Shown here: positions 1 through 8,441 of the stretch, in pieces
Layout of the letters: each line of letters opens with the position of its first letter
Position numbering within the stretch: position 1 is the first letter of the stretch
Source of the DNA: K189A clade bacterium
GTDB taxonomy: Bacteria > Pseudomonadota > Gammaproteobacteria > Pseudomonadales > Azotimanducaceae
DNA length: 24,715 nucleotides
Assembly: GCA_007571095.1 (NCBI GenBank)
Contig: RKSB01000109.1
Location: 1-24,715 of the forward strand
Direction: 5' to 3'
Notes under the pieces: model-generated
Told to the model about the DNA's origin: nothing
The model's database searches: none
What the model saw: only the letters and a program-made list of their open reading frames with translations
Program-made: the position numbers and the translations under genes

Positions 1-516
1 ATCCTTGAAACTATTCATGGAACGACAGAGACGGCCCGCAAGAGCCTGTACCACCGAAGTCAGGAAAAAAAGAGCCAGCAGAGGTGCGCTTTTTTCTCAA
101 CCAAGGCCCTGTGACCTTTCTGTGCCCGCCTTCGCGTCTTTTTCTGAGCATGGAATGAGTGTTGTGAGTTTGTTTTTCTGACTCTTGCCTGTACCTGTGC
201 AGGAGTCTTCTCAGGATAACTCGTCATTTTAGTGACCTGCGTCTTGTACACCCTCGTCCCTGAGAATGCCGTGCCGAAGGAAAGAATTCCAGACATTTTC
301 ATTCACACCCTGAACAAGGAATCCCTTCGGCAGCACATGAGCACACAAGGTTTTCGCACTTTCAGGAGGCACGGAATCGCCAGAGAAAAGCCGGTAGCTT
401 CACCGGTTCCGCAGCCTCCGGTCGTAGCGTCTTACGGCATAAAATGCTAATATATTCCTTTGTGGTATCAAAGCGATGCATTGTCGGTTGAGCAGTCAGA
501 CAAAGCAGGATTGACG
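1..516. other. Left-edge region upstream of dksA, no supported gene
   Basis: I see no gene here that I can support. Plus frame 1 is open from base 1 to a TGA at 112-114 and could be the last 37 codons of a gene outside the window, but I do not recognise the peptide. A 72-codon plus-strand frame at 232-450 and an 80-codon minus-strand frame at 60-302 have no recognisable motif. An A-rich/T-rich imperfect inverted repeat (about 67-96, AAAAAAGAGC against GCGCTTTTTT) could be a weak terminator. The A+T-rich patch at about 438-458 contains TAATAT (448-453), a possible -10 box for dksA, but no good -35 lies 16-18 bases upstream. Confidence 0.4.
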
Positions 517-915
517 GTGAAAAGAGAAGCACACAACGGCGAATTTGAATACATGAATGCCGAGCAACAGGCATATTTTCTGGAGAAATTACAGGATTGG
601 CGGGGTCAACTGATGCTTGAGGCCACCCGTACCATGAAAACCATGCAGGCAGATACTCGAAACTTTCCTGACGATGCCGAACGCGCAAGCCAGGAGGAGA
701 CGCTGGGCATTGAGTTACGGACTCGGGACAGGGAGCGCAAGCTAATTCGAAAAATTGACCACACCATAGACCTCATCAAGCGTCGGGAGTATGGCTACTG
801 CCGCGTTTGTGGCAGGGAGATCGGCATTGCCCGGTTGGAGGCGAGGCCTACTGCGGAACTGTGCATCGATTGCAAAACGGCAGATGAACTCAAGGAAAGA
901 CATCTGACTGACTAG
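517..915 (+). CDS. dksA: RNA polymerase-binding transcription factor DksA
   Basis: DksA binds the RNA polymerase secondary channel and works with ppGpp to turn down rRNA promoters and turn up some biosynthetic ones. The sequence shows the family layout: a coiled coil with a tip at NFPDDAERA, the block RDRERKLIRKID, and a C-terminal four-cysteine zinc finger (C-x2-C-x17-C-x2-C, from CRVC to CIDC) followed by KTADELKERH. I chose GTG at 517 because AGGA lies 6 nt upstream (507-510). TTG codons at 460, 481 and 511 are in frame; starting at 460 gives 151 residues, the E. coli length, but no Shine-Dalgarno is visible there and an A+T-rich promoter-like patch lies just before it. Oddity: in E. coli numbering the tip motif D71-x-x-D74-x-A76 reads D-x-x-E-x-A. 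pgi follows after 67 nt. The family call is secure; the start is less so. Confidence 0.93.
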   Translation: MKREAHNGEFEYMNAEQQAYFLEKLQDWRGQLMLEATRTMKTMQADTRNFPDDAERASQEETLGIELRTRDRERKLIRKIDHTIDLIKRREYGYCRVCGREIGIARLEARPTAELCIDCKTADELKERHLTD

Positions 916-982
916 TCTGGTCAGAATTCCCTTTTCGGGTTGCCCTGTTGCTCTTCGATAGCCCGAGCCCGCCAATAATGAT

Positions 983-2590
983 TTGAGAAATGGTGTAGAG
1001 ACCAGTGTAGTGGACTCGCCGGCTCACGTGGACAAGGCTATTCGGAAACTCCGATCCTCCTGGCTGACTCGCAAGCAAACCGGCCGGCGTTCGGTTGAAC
1101 GTATGAGCAGCCTGCACACGCTTGCGGATCTGCGTTGCGATATCTCAAGGCAACAGCTCGATGATCCTGCTCTGGATCATTTGCGAGCATTTGCTCTGGA
1201 CAGGGGTTTTGAAAGTCATCGCCGGGCACTCTTTGCCGGCGAGTCTGTAAACGCCGGTCAACAGCCGGCTTTGTACACGGCGTTGCGTTCGCCAAAAGGT
1301 GATGCCTTGATGCCGCCCTCTGTTTCCGCTCAAGTGGCGAGTAGCTTAAGCGAGATGGCTGACTCTACTCAGTCCCTGATCAGCGGTCGCTGGCTGGGAA
1401 GCAGTTCAAAACCAATCAGGGACATTGTACATATAGGAACTGGCGGCAGTTATCTGGGGCCGGCTCTGGTCTGTTCAGCCCTGGAATCTTACGGTCTGGG
1501 TCGAATTCGTTATCACTATGTCAGCAATGTTGACGGTGCGAATCTCGCCGGCGTTTTAGCCGGCATTCATCCCGAGCAGACGCTTTTTTTGGTGGTATCC
1601 AAGTCGTTTACGACTCAGGAGACGCTCATGAACATGCATTCAGCACGCACCTGGATGCTGGAACGGGGGATCTGCCAGAATCTGGATCGTCATTTTATAG
1701 CCATCACTGCTCACCCGCAGAGGGCAAGAGGATCATCGGTGAATTTTGCCCGCATCCTGAATTTGTGGAGTTGGGTGCCAGGCAGGTTTTCAGTCTGGTC
1801 GGCCGCCAGCCTGATTGTGGCTGCCCATATCGGCATGAACGGCTTTGATGAATTTCTTGAAGGTGCTCGCCGAGTGGATGAACACTTTCTGAACGCCCCT
1901 GTAGAGGACAATCTGCCTCTGTTGCTGGCACTGATTGATCTATGGAACGGCAATGTCCTTGGGCTAAACAGCCAGGCTCTGGTTGCTTACTCGGAGCGAC
2001 TCAAGTTGTTGCCTGCCTATGTTCAGCAACTCCAGATGGAAAGCAATGGCAAGCGAGTCTCTCGCACTGGCGAGGTTTTGAACCATTCCACCAGCAAGGT
2101 GTTATGGGGTGGAGTCGGAAGTACCGATCAGCACAGTTACTTTCAGTTTCTGCATCAGGGTACGGAAGTTGCAGCGGTTGACTTTGTGCTGTGCCTGGAT
2201 GAGCGAGACAGCCTTCCTGGTCACCAGGACTGGCTGATCAGTGCCTGTCTGGCCCAGTCGAACGTCCTCGAGAAGGGCAATCAGGACACCAGTCTGTCGC
2301 CTCACCAGTTGTTGCCGGGTGGTCGGCCCAGCACTCTCATTGTTCTGCCTGCCCTGACACCGAAAACGCTGGGCCAGTTGCTGGCGTTGTTTGAGCACAG
2401 GATATTTTGCCAGTCTATCCTCTGGGGGAATAATTCCTTTGACCAGTTTGGTGTCGATCAGGGCAAACAGGTCGCTGAGAGGGTGCATGCTGCCATTACT
2501 CAAGACCAGCCAGTTGGAGACTCGGCGATTGACCGTCTGCTGGCTATATATAATGAACGGAAAGCTGAGTTTTTAGAAAGACGATCATAA
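983..2590 (+). CDS. pgi: Glucose-6-phosphate isomerase
   Basis: This enzyme interconverts glucose 6-phosphate and fructose 6-phosphate in the cytoplasm, for glycolysis and gluconeogenesis. Visible motifs are the sugar-phosphate site IGTGGSYLGP, SKSFTTQET, the first PGI signature VPGRFSVWSA, catalytic Glu353 in MESNGK, His384 in STDQHSYFQFLHQGT, and Lys495 in the second signature FDQFGVDQGK. Length is 535 residues against about 549 in E. coli. The start is uncertain: the longest frame begins with TTG at 983 without a clear Shine-Dalgarno, and GTG codons at 1010 and 1028 are alternatives. ATG 1103 would remove part of the N-terminal helical region that aligns with E. coli Pgi. The stop codon lies inside the ribosome-binding sequence of acs, so the two genes are probably cotranscribed and coupled. 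Confidence 0.96.
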   Translation: MRNGVETSVVDSPAHVDKAIRKLRSSWLTRKQTGRRSVERMSSLHTLADLRCDISRQQLDDPALDHLRAFALDRGFESHRRALFAGESVNAGQQPALYTALRSPKGDALMPPSVSAQVASSLSEMADSTQSLISGRWLGSSSKPIRDIVHIGTGGSYLGPALVCSALESYGLGRIRYHYVSNVDGANLAGVLAGIHPEQTLFLVVSKSFTTQETLMNMHSARTWMLERGICQNLDRHFIAITAHPQRARGSSVNFARILNLWSWVPGRFSVWSAASLIVAAHIGMNGFDEFLEGARRVDEHFLNAPVEDNLPLLLALIDLWNGNVLGLNSQALVAYSERLKLLPAYVQQLQMESNGKRVSRTGEVLNHSTSKVLWGGVGSTDQHSYFQFLHQGTEVAAVDFVLCLDERDSLPGHQDWLISACLAQSNVLEKGNQDTSLSPHQLLPGGRPSTLIVLPALTPKTLGQLLALFEHRIFCQSILWGNNSFDQFGVDQGKQVAERVHAAITQDQPVGDSAIDRLLAIYNERKAEFLERRS

Positions 2591-2596
2591 GGGGCC

Positions 2597-4534
2597 ATGC
2601 AGACGAAGTTTTATCCAGCACCTGAGCAGTTTGCTGCCAGAGCGCACATTCGGGAAGCTGAGTACAAAAGCCAGTATTCGGCATCCATTCAGAATCCAGA
2701 GAAGTTTTGGGCTGACCAGGCCGAAAGACTCGACTGGTTCAGGAAATGGGACTCGATCAAGTATGAGGACATGAAGGCCGGTGTCTTCAAGTGGTTTGAT
2801 GGAGGCGTCCTGAATGCTGCTCACAACTGCATAGACCGGCATTTACCGAGCAGAGGTCAGCAAACCGCAATCATCTGGGAGCCTGATGACCCGAACGCAG
2901 AGCACAGGGTAATCAGCTATCAGGAACTCTACCTGCAGGTTTGTCGCCTGGCCAATGTTCTGAAATCAAAGGGCGTAACCAGGAGCGACAGCGTCTGCAT
3001 CTATATGCCGATGATTCCAGAGGCGGCTTATGCCATGTTGGCCTGTGCTCGCATTGGTGCAGTCCATTCGGTGGTTTTTGGCGGCTTCTCGGCTTCGGCT
3101 TTGCGCGACCGAATTATTGACTCGGCCAGCCGAGTGGTGATCACCGCCGACGGCGGTATGCGGGGAGGCCGTCAGATAGCACTCAAGGAAAATGTTGACG
3201 AAGCCCTTGAGGCTTGCCCTCACCAGGTCAGCACCGTGATAGTGGTTGAGCACACTCGACAGCCGGTGTCATGGCAGGATGGCCGTGACCTCAGCTATTC
3301 CGATGCCATGCATTCGGCTGAGCAGGATTGCGCCTGCGAGCCTATGGCATCCGAGGATTCCCTGTTCATTCTGTACACTTCCGGGTCAACTGGCAAACCC
3401 AAGGGAGTAGAGCACACCACGGCGGGTTACCTGTTACAGGCCTCGCTGACTCACAGGTATGTCTTTGATTATCAGGAGGGTGACGTTTACTGGTGTACGG
3501 CCGATGTCGGCTGGATAACCGGGCACAGCTACGTAGTCTATGGTCCGCTTCTGAATGGTGCGATCAGCCTGATGTTTGAAGGCGTTCCTCACTGGCCGAA
3601 TGCCGCTCGTTGCTGGCAGATTGTCGACAGGCACAAGGTGAGCATTTTCTATACCGCTCCAACGGCGGTGCGCTCGCTGATGAGAGAGGGGAATGCCCCG
3701 TTACAAAGTACCTCCCGAACTTCTCTGAGGCTTCTGGGCACGGTTGGTGAACCCATCAATCCCGAAGCCTGGGAGTGGTATTATCATCAGGTGGGGCAGA
3801 GTCGCTGTCCGGTAGTCGATACATGGTGGCAAACCGAGACTGGTGCGATAATGATCGCGCCTCTACCGGGTGCCATCGGCCTCAAGCCTGGCAGTGCCAC
3901 TCTGCCGTTTTTCGGCATTGAACCCGCTTTACTGGATGAAGACGGCCGAGAAGTGCCCACCACCGAAGGCCGAGGCGAACTGGTCATCAAATCCAGCTGG
4001 CCAAGTCAATTGCGCACCGTTCACGGCGACCACCAGCGAATGATTGATGTGTACCTGGCCAAATACCCTGGCTACTACTTCACCGGAGACGCCGCCAGAC
4101 GTGATATCGATGGCTACTACTGGATTACAGGACGAGTAGATGATGTGCTGAATGTTGCCGGTCACCGTCTCAGCACCGCTGAAATCGAAAGTGCCCTGGT
4201 TCTGCATTCGTCGGTTTCAGAAGCTGCGGTTGTGGGTTACCCTCACGATATCAAGGGGGAGGGCGTGTATGCTTTTGTCACTCTGATGCAGGGGTGCCAG
4301 CCTGATGAGACCTTGAGGCAGGAGTTGATCGAGCAAGTACGTCATGAGATAGGTCCAATCGCCAAGCCGGACTCGATTCAATGGGCACCTGCATTACCCA
4401 AAACACGAAGTGGCAAAATCATGCGTCGGATTTTGCGCAAAATCGCCGGCGGCAACACAGATGATTTTGGCGACACCAGCACGTTGGCTGAACAGGGCGT
4501 AGTTCAGCAGTTGATGAAAGGCCGTGAGGCCTGA
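2597..4534 (+). CDS. acs: Acetyl-coenzyme A synthetase
   Basis: Acs makes acetyl-CoA from acetate, ATP and CoA through an acetyl-adenylate, the high-affinity route of acetate use. The 645-residue length matches the family (E. coli 652). Motifs in order are the N-terminal ACAS domain, the P-loop-like YTSGSTGKPKGVEHTTAGYL, VYWCTADVGWITGHSY, WWQTETG with the tryptophan that shapes the small acetate pocket, YFTGDAARRD, the hinge GRVDDVLNVAGHRL, and PKTRSGKIMRR with Lys607, which corresponds to the acetylation-controlled lysine 609 of E. coli Acs. The pocket motif favours acetate over propionate (PrpE) or longer acids. The ATG sits 6 nt after the pgi stop; AAGGGG overlapping that stop acts as the Shine-Dalgarno. 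The gene converges on pnp. Confidence 0.95.
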   Translation: MQTKFYPAPEQFAARAHIREAEYKSQYSASIQNPEKFWADQAERLDWFRKWDSIKYEDMKAGVFKWFDGGVLNAAHNCIDRHLPSRGQQTAIIWEPDDPNAEHRVISYQELYLQVCRLANVLKSKGVTRSDSVCIYMPMIPEAAYAMLACARIGAVHSVVFGGFSASALRDRIIDSASRVVITADGGMRGGRQIALKENVDEALEACPHQVSTVIVVEHTRQPVSWQDGRDLSYSDAMHSAEQDCACEPMASEDSLFILYTSGSTGKPKGVEHTTAGYLLQASLTHRYVFDYQEGDVYWCTADVGWITGHSYVVYGPLLNGAISLMFEGVPHWPNAARCWQIVDRHKVSIFYTAPTAVRSLMREGNAPLQSTSRTSLRLLGTVGEPINPEAWEWYYHQVGQSRCPVVDTWWQTETGAIMIAPLPGAIGLKPGSATLPFFGIEPALLDEDGREVPTTEGRGELVIKSSWPSQLRTVHGDHQRMIDVYLAKYPGYYFTGDAARRDIDGYYWITGRVDDVLNVAGHRLSTAEIESALVLHSSVSEAAVVGYPHDIKGEGVYAFVTLMQGCQPDETLRQELIEQVRHEIGPIAKPDSIQWAPALPKTRSGKIMRRILRKIAGGNTDDFGDTSTLAEQGVVQQLMKGREA

Positions 4535-4550
4535 GCCATCAAGCCGGCTC
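4519..4550. terminator. Possible weak bidirectional terminator between acs and pnp
   Basis: Two small inverted repeats lie where acs and pnp converge. AGGCC-GTGA-GGCCT (4519-4532) sits at the end of acs and, read on the minus strand downstream of pnp, is followed by TTT. GAGCC-ATCAAGCC-GGCTC (4533-4550) directly abuts the pnp stop codon. Stems are only 5 bp and T-runs are short, so this may instead be an RNA-stabilising hairpin or nothing. Confidence 0.3.
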
Positions 4551-6962
4551 TTAATCGTCTTCCGAATCTTCCCAGCCCTCCTGTGCTCGCTTGATGGACA
4601 AGGAGACTCTGGTTTTGTTGTCTTTCTCCTCTACATCAACAACCACGACATCCACTTTTTCGCCTACCTCAAGGTAATCCAGGGCACTTTCGACCCATTC
4701 ATCGGAGGAGATTTCGGACTTGTGAACCAGCCCCCGCAACCCAGGCGTGATTTCAACAAATCCTCCATAATGCTCGACATGCTTGACAGTGCCCTCAAAG
4801 GCATCTCCGACAGCCGGAATGGCTACCTTCTCCGCTGTCTGTCCGCCGGATTCATTCTGGCTTCCTGCGGGTGCTTCAGCCGAAATCTTTTCCGCCTGGT
4901 GAACGTCTTTCATCGATAGCTTGATGCGATTCTGGTTGTCCACAGACAGGACTACGACTTCAACCTCCTGGTCTTCGGTCAGATAGTCGGAGACATCTTC
5001 TATGTGTTCGCCAGTGATTTCCGAAACATGCAGCAGCCCCTGTTTGCCCGGCATAATCTCGACAAAAGCACCAAAATCGACCACGCTTTTGACTGTACCC
5101 TTATAGACTGTGCCTGGCTCGGGTTCGCTGGTAATTGCCTTGATTTTGGCGATAGCCTCATCAAGAGACGTTCTGGCAGAGGCGTAAATTTTGACAGAAC
5201 CGTCCTTGTCGATATCGATGGATGCACCGGTTTCATCAGTAATTTCGCGTATGGTCGCGCCCCTTTTTCCGATAAGTTCCCGAATTTTATCGACCGGAAT
5301 CTGTATGGTTTCAAATGCAGGTGCGTTACCCGAAACCTGCTTTCGAGGTTCAGCCAGTACTGCATCCATCGCTTCCAGAATGTGCATTCGAGCATCGAAG
5401 GCCTGCTTGAGGGCCGTCTCCATGATCTCGCCGCTGACACCAGTTACCTTGATGTCCATCTGCAGGGCGGTAACTCCTTTTCGAGTACCGGCGACCTTGA
5501 AGTCCATGTCACCCAGGTGATCCTCGTCTCCGATAATATCCGTGAGCACCGAAAAACGACCGTCTTCTTCGAGTATCAAGCCCATGGCAACTCCTGCCAC
5601 TGATGCCTTGATCGGCACTCCGGCATCCATCAGAGACAGGCTTGCTCCACACACGGTCGCCATGGAACTTGAGCCATTGGACTCTGTAATTTCCGAAACC
5701 ACTCTGACTGTGTAGGGAAAATCCTCTTCAGTGGGCAGCATTCTTGCGAGTGCCCGGCGAGCCAGGTTGCCGTGGCCGATTTCCCTTCTCTTGGGCCCTG
5801 TCATCATGCCGGTCTCGCCTACACTGTAAGGCGGAAAGTTGTAGTGCAACAGAAAACGCTCATAGTAGTTGCCGGTCACTGCATCTATCAGCGCAGCATC
5901 CTTGAGCGACCCCAGAGTTGCCGTTACCAGTGCCTGGGTCTCCCCTCTGGTAAACAGCGAGGAGCCGTGAGTCTTTGCCAACACCGGAGCCTCAATGGTG
6001 ATAGGCCGAACTGTTGTGGTGTTCCGACCATCGGGACGTATCTGTTTGTCCAGAATGCTGTTGCGCATCTGCTTTTTATAGGCACTGTTCAGGACAGCCG
6101 ACAGTGCTTCCGGCTTGTGTTGAGGCATGGCCTCTATGAGCTTCGATTTGAGGCTGGCCAGACACTTGCCTCGCTGCCCTTTGTCGTGCGTTTGCACACA
6201 CTCTTCGATCTGGGCGGCATAAGTCTTCTCTATTTCCGCAAGCAGTTCCTGGTTTTCGTGCAATTGTTCGTGCTTCTGCTTGGGTTTTCCGGCTTCTTTA
6301 ACCAGGTCCTCAATGGCATCAATCGGGGCCTGCATTTCTTTCTGGGCAAACAGAATGCCACCCAGCATCCGTTGCTCAGACAGTTCGGCGGCTTCCGATT
6401 CCACCATCAAAACGGCATCCCTGTTGCCTGAAACGACCATATCAAGCGTTGACTCCTTGAGTTCGGAGTAACCCGGATTCAGGATATAGTCGTCCGTGAA
6501 GCCGACTCTGGCAGCCACAAGGGGCCAGTGAAAGGGTAATTCAGACAAGGCCAGAGCAGCTACAGTTCCGAGCAATGCCGGAATATCCGGAGGGGTTTCC
6601 AGATCGGCAGACAAAAGGGTGCAGACCACCTGCACCTCATTCATAAAGCCGTCAGGAAAAAGTGGACGGATGGAGCGATCGATCAGCCGGCTGGTCAGAA
6701 TTTCCTGTTCGCTGGGCCGACCCTCTCGCCGAAAGAAGCTGCCGGGAATCTTGCCGGCTGCGTAGGCTTTTTCCTGATAGTTGACTGTGAGCGGGAAAAA
6801 AGACTGGGCGGGTTTCGCAGTCGATGCACCGACGACACTGGTGAGGACCGTAGTGTCATTCATGGTTGCCCAGACAGCCGATGATGCCTGTCTGGCAACT
6901 CGCCCTGTTTCTAATGTAACTTCATTGTTCCCGTAAGTAAATGTGCGTTGAATTGGCTTCAA
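4551..6962 (-). CDS. pnp: Polynucleotide phosphorylase with two C-terminal S1 domains
   Basis: PNPase is the phosphorolytic 3'-to-5' exoribonuclease of the RNA degradosome. Seen in order are the first RNase PH domain with FFRREGRPSEQE, the helical linker, the second RNase PH domain with FTRGETQALVTATLG and catalytic Asp479 and Asp485 in GDEDHLGDMDFKVAG, a KH domain (about 550-616, GKRG), and an S1 domain (about 617-687, GTVKSVVDFGAFVEIMPGKQ). After a Glu/Ser/Gly-rich linker comes a second S1 fold (about 718-790, GTVKHVEHYGGFVEITPGLR). The 803-residue length exceeds the usual 700-730 by about this extra domain. The start is TTG with GGAGGT 4 nt upstream (6967-6972); residues from there match the E. 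coli N-terminus. It lies 113 nt downstream of rpsO, as in E. coli, and is probably cotranscribed with it. Confidence 0.97.
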   Translation of the reverse strand: MKPIQRTFTYGNNEVTLETGRVARQASSAVWATMNDTTVLTSVVGASTAKPAQSFFPLTVNYQEKAYAAGKIPGSFFRREGRPSEQEILTSRLIDRSIRPLFPDGFMNEVQVVCTLLSADLETPPDIPALLGTVAALALSELPFHWPLVAARVGFTDDYILNPGYSELKESTLDMVVSGNRDAVLMVESEAAELSEQRMLGGILFAQKEMQAPIDAIEDLVKEAGKPKQKHEQLHENQELLAEIEKTYAAQIEECVQTHDKGQRGKCLASLKSKLIEAMPQHKPEALSAVLNSAYKKQMRNSILDKQIRPDGRNTTTVRPITIEAPVLAKTHGSSLFTRGETQALVTATLGSLKDAALIDAVTGNYYERFLLHYNFPPYSVGETGMMTGPKRREIGHGNLARRALARMLPTEEDFPYTVRVVSEITESNGSSSMATVCGASLSLMDAGVPIKASVAGVAMGLILEEDGRFSVLTDIIGDEDHLGDMDFKVAGTRKGVTALQMDIKVTGVSGEIMETALKQAFDARMHILEAMDAVLAEPRKQVSGNAPAFETIQIPVDKIRELIGKRGATIREITDETGASIDIDKDGSVKIYASARTSLDEAIAKIKAITSEPEPGTVYKGTVKSVVDFGAFVEIMPGKQGLLHVSEITGEHIEDVSDYLTEDQEVEVVVLSVDNQNRIKLSMKDVHQAEKISAEAPAGSQNESGGQTAEKVAIPAVGDAFEGTVKHVEHYGGFVEITPGLRGLVHKSEISSDEWVESALDYLEVGEKVDVVVVDVEEKDNKTRVSLSIKRAQEGWEDSEDD

Positions 6963-7025
6963 AATGACCTCCAGATATTAAGTATTTATATTTTTTTGCC
7001 TGTTCGTATATTTGAATCTGCTGAT

Positions 7026-7072
7026 GACCGCTTGCGGCCGGTCTGGGGCTGAAGTCAGGGGGCACTAAGCCC
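7026..7072 (-). promoter_or_regulatory. Stem-loops in the rpsO-pnp intergenic leader
   Basis: On the minus strand, just after the rpsO stop, GGGC-TTAGT-GCCC (7072-7060) and GACCG-8 nt-CGGTC (7043-7026) can form hairpins, followed by an A+T-rich stretch leading to the pnp ribosome-binding site. There is no T-run of terminator quality. In E. coli the same gap holds an RNase III-cleaved hairpin through which PNPase limits its own synthesis. A similar role here is inference from position only; the stems are short. Confidence 0.4.
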
Positions 7073-7075
7073 GTC

Positions 7076-7345
7076 TTAGCGTCGTAAGGACAGACGTTTG
7101 ATTAAAGTGGCGTAACGACTGGCGTCTTTTCTTTTCAGGTAATCCAGCGATTTTCTGCGTCTTCTGACCATACGGATCAAGCCATATCGAGAATGGTTGT
7201 CTTTGGCATGCTCCTTGAAGTGCGATTGCAGAGCCTCAATACTTGAGGTCAGCAGGGCTACCTGAACTTCAGGAGAACCCGTATCGCCCTCTGATCGCTG
7301 AAACTGCTTGACGATCGCTTGTTTTTTTTCCGTGCTAAGGGCCAT
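7076..7345 (-). CDS. rpsO: 30S ribosomal protein S15
   Basis: S15 is a primary binder of the central domain of 16S rRNA and is needed for platform assembly. The product aligns end to end with E. coli S15, with DTGSPEVQVALLTSSIEALQ, HFKEHAKDNHSRYGL, and the basic stretch VRRRRKSLDYLKRKD. Starting at ATG 7345 gives 89 residues, the exact family length; a TTG two codons upstream (7351) is possible but adds residues the family lacks. No strong Shine-Dalgarno is visible before either codon. The gene has its own promoter (7442-7470) and precedes pnp. Confidence 0.97.
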   Translation of the reverse strand: MALSTEKKQAIVKQFQRSEGDTGSPEVQVALLTSSIEALQSHFKEHAKDNHSRYGLIRMVRRRRKSLDYLKRKDASRYATLIKRLSLRR

Positions 7346-7441
7346 GATCAAATTGTTCTAACGGCGTCTTGTCTTCAATTTTTGCTGTTCTATTTTACTT
7401 TTGATCAGCTGGTTGGGTAAAAGATGTTTTTCTGTTTGACG

Positions 7442-7470
7442 ATTATAACGCCAAATCGGTTTTCTGTCTG
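7442..7470 (-). promoter_or_regulatory. Sigma-70-type promoter for rpsO-pnp
   Basis: On the minus strand a perfect -10 box TATAAT (7447-7442) lies 17 bp downstream of CAGACA (7470-7465), which matches four of six bases of TTGACA. It sits in the 154-nt gap between the truB stop and the rpsO start and predicts a leader of about 90 nt. E. coli has an rpsO promoter in the same place, which supports the call. Confidence 0.6.
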
Positions 7471-7499
7471 TGCCTGTAGAGAATATTCGGGCAGTTTTC

Positions 7500-8441
7500 C
7501 TACGCTTGCTTCAACAGGTCTGAGGTCTCAACAAGCCGTATCGGCTTGAGTTGGTTGCGAGCAACCTGCCCGATGCCAAGAAACAACTCGTCGCCTTGAA
7601 CTTGCCGAACAAGTCGAACTCGGCCGTCCGCCTCTCCCTGGTCAAGCGTTACAGCCTGCCCTCTTGCAAGTGCCTGAGTCTGCGTCTCCGTGAGGCTGAG
7701 TGCTGGCCAGTCGGGTATCATCGAACGAATCGGCTTGAGATGTCTGCAAAGTGCTGTCCGGGCAGCCTTCTCCAGAGAGGCCATGTCTACTGAGTCGCTT
7801 TCGCTGTAGGGGCCGCTGTGTGTTCGCCGAAGCGCGCAAAGATGCGCTCCGCAACCCAGAATCTCGCCCAGATTTTTGGCGAGGGTGCGAATATAGGTCC
7901 CCTTGCTGCAAACGATTTCAAGGTCAATTCGGCTGTCTTCAAACGCCAGCAGCCGGTTCTTGAAAATCTTCACTTTTCGAGGAGCAGGCTGCACACAGAT
8001 GCCTCGTCTGGCCAGTTTATAGAGAGGCTGGCCTCGGTATTTGACCGCCGAGTAGACAGGCGGCGTCTGGAGAATGCACCCTTGTAACTGATTCAGGGCT
8101 TCCTGTACTCGGCTTGATGTGATTCCTTCGGTAGACCGAGTTGCAATGACTTCACCTTCTCTGTCGTCGGTGCTTGTACAGACTCCGATTCGAACACTCG
8201 CCCGATAGGCTTTGTTGCCCTCCAGAAGAAATCGGGCAAGTTTGGTTGCTTCGCCAAAACACAGGGGCAGGACGCCCGAAGCCATGGGATCGAGACTGCC
8301 GGTATGCCCGGCCTTGGCTGCTCCAAACAGCCTCTGTACTCTGCGAAGGCATTGATTTGATGACTCATGAACCGGCTTGTCGAGGACCACAACCCCGCTT
8401 ATTTTTTTTGTCCGAGCGAGCCTGTTGACTGGTTCAGTCAT
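7500..8441 (-). CDS. truB: tRNA pseudouridine(55) synthase TruB
   Basis: TruB makes pseudouridine at position 55 in the T-loop of nearly all tRNAs and also helps tRNA folding. The sequence shows GVVVLDKPVHESSN, the catalytic loop GHTGSLDPMASGVLP with Asp51, LPLCFGEATKLARFLL, PPVYSAVKYRGQPLYKLAR, the RTLAKNLGEILGCGAH block, and a C-terminal PUA-like region. At 313 residues it matches E. coli TruB. I start at ATG 8441: the open frame runs 26 codons further upstream, but that part lies inside rbfA in another frame and has no family counterpart. The start overlaps the rbfA end by 8 nt (ATGACTGA), so translation is probably coupled. Confidence 0.95.
   Translation of the reverse strand: MTEPVNRLARTKKISGVVVLDKPVHESSNQCLRRVQRLFGAAKAGHTGSLDPMASGVLPLCFGEATKLARFLLEGNKAYRASVRIGVCTSTDDREGEVIATRSTEGITSSRVQEALNQLQGCILQTPPVYSAVKYRGQPLYKLARRGICVQPAPRKVKIFKNRLLAFEDSRIDLEIVCSKGTYIRTLAKNLGEILGCGAHLCALRRTHSGPYSESDSVDMASLEKAARTALCRHLKPIRSMIPDWPALSLTETQTQALARGQAVTLDQGEADGRVRLVRQVQGDELFLGIGQVARNQLKPIRLVETSDLLKQA

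Noticed and set aside
67..96. A-run/T-run inverted repeat as a terminator
   Set aside because: The stem is almost all A-T with a mismatch in its short G-C part, so I did not list it as a terminator feature.
180..207. Imperfect hairpin GACT...CCTG/CAGG...AGTC upstream of dksA
   Set aside because: Short stems with a 4-nt bulge and no T-run or flanking gene end; chance level in a region of this size.
6963..7020. Separate pnp promoter in the A+T-rich stretch before pnp
   Set aside because: TATAAA-like boxes exist but no -35 at a suitable distance; A+T richness alone explains them.
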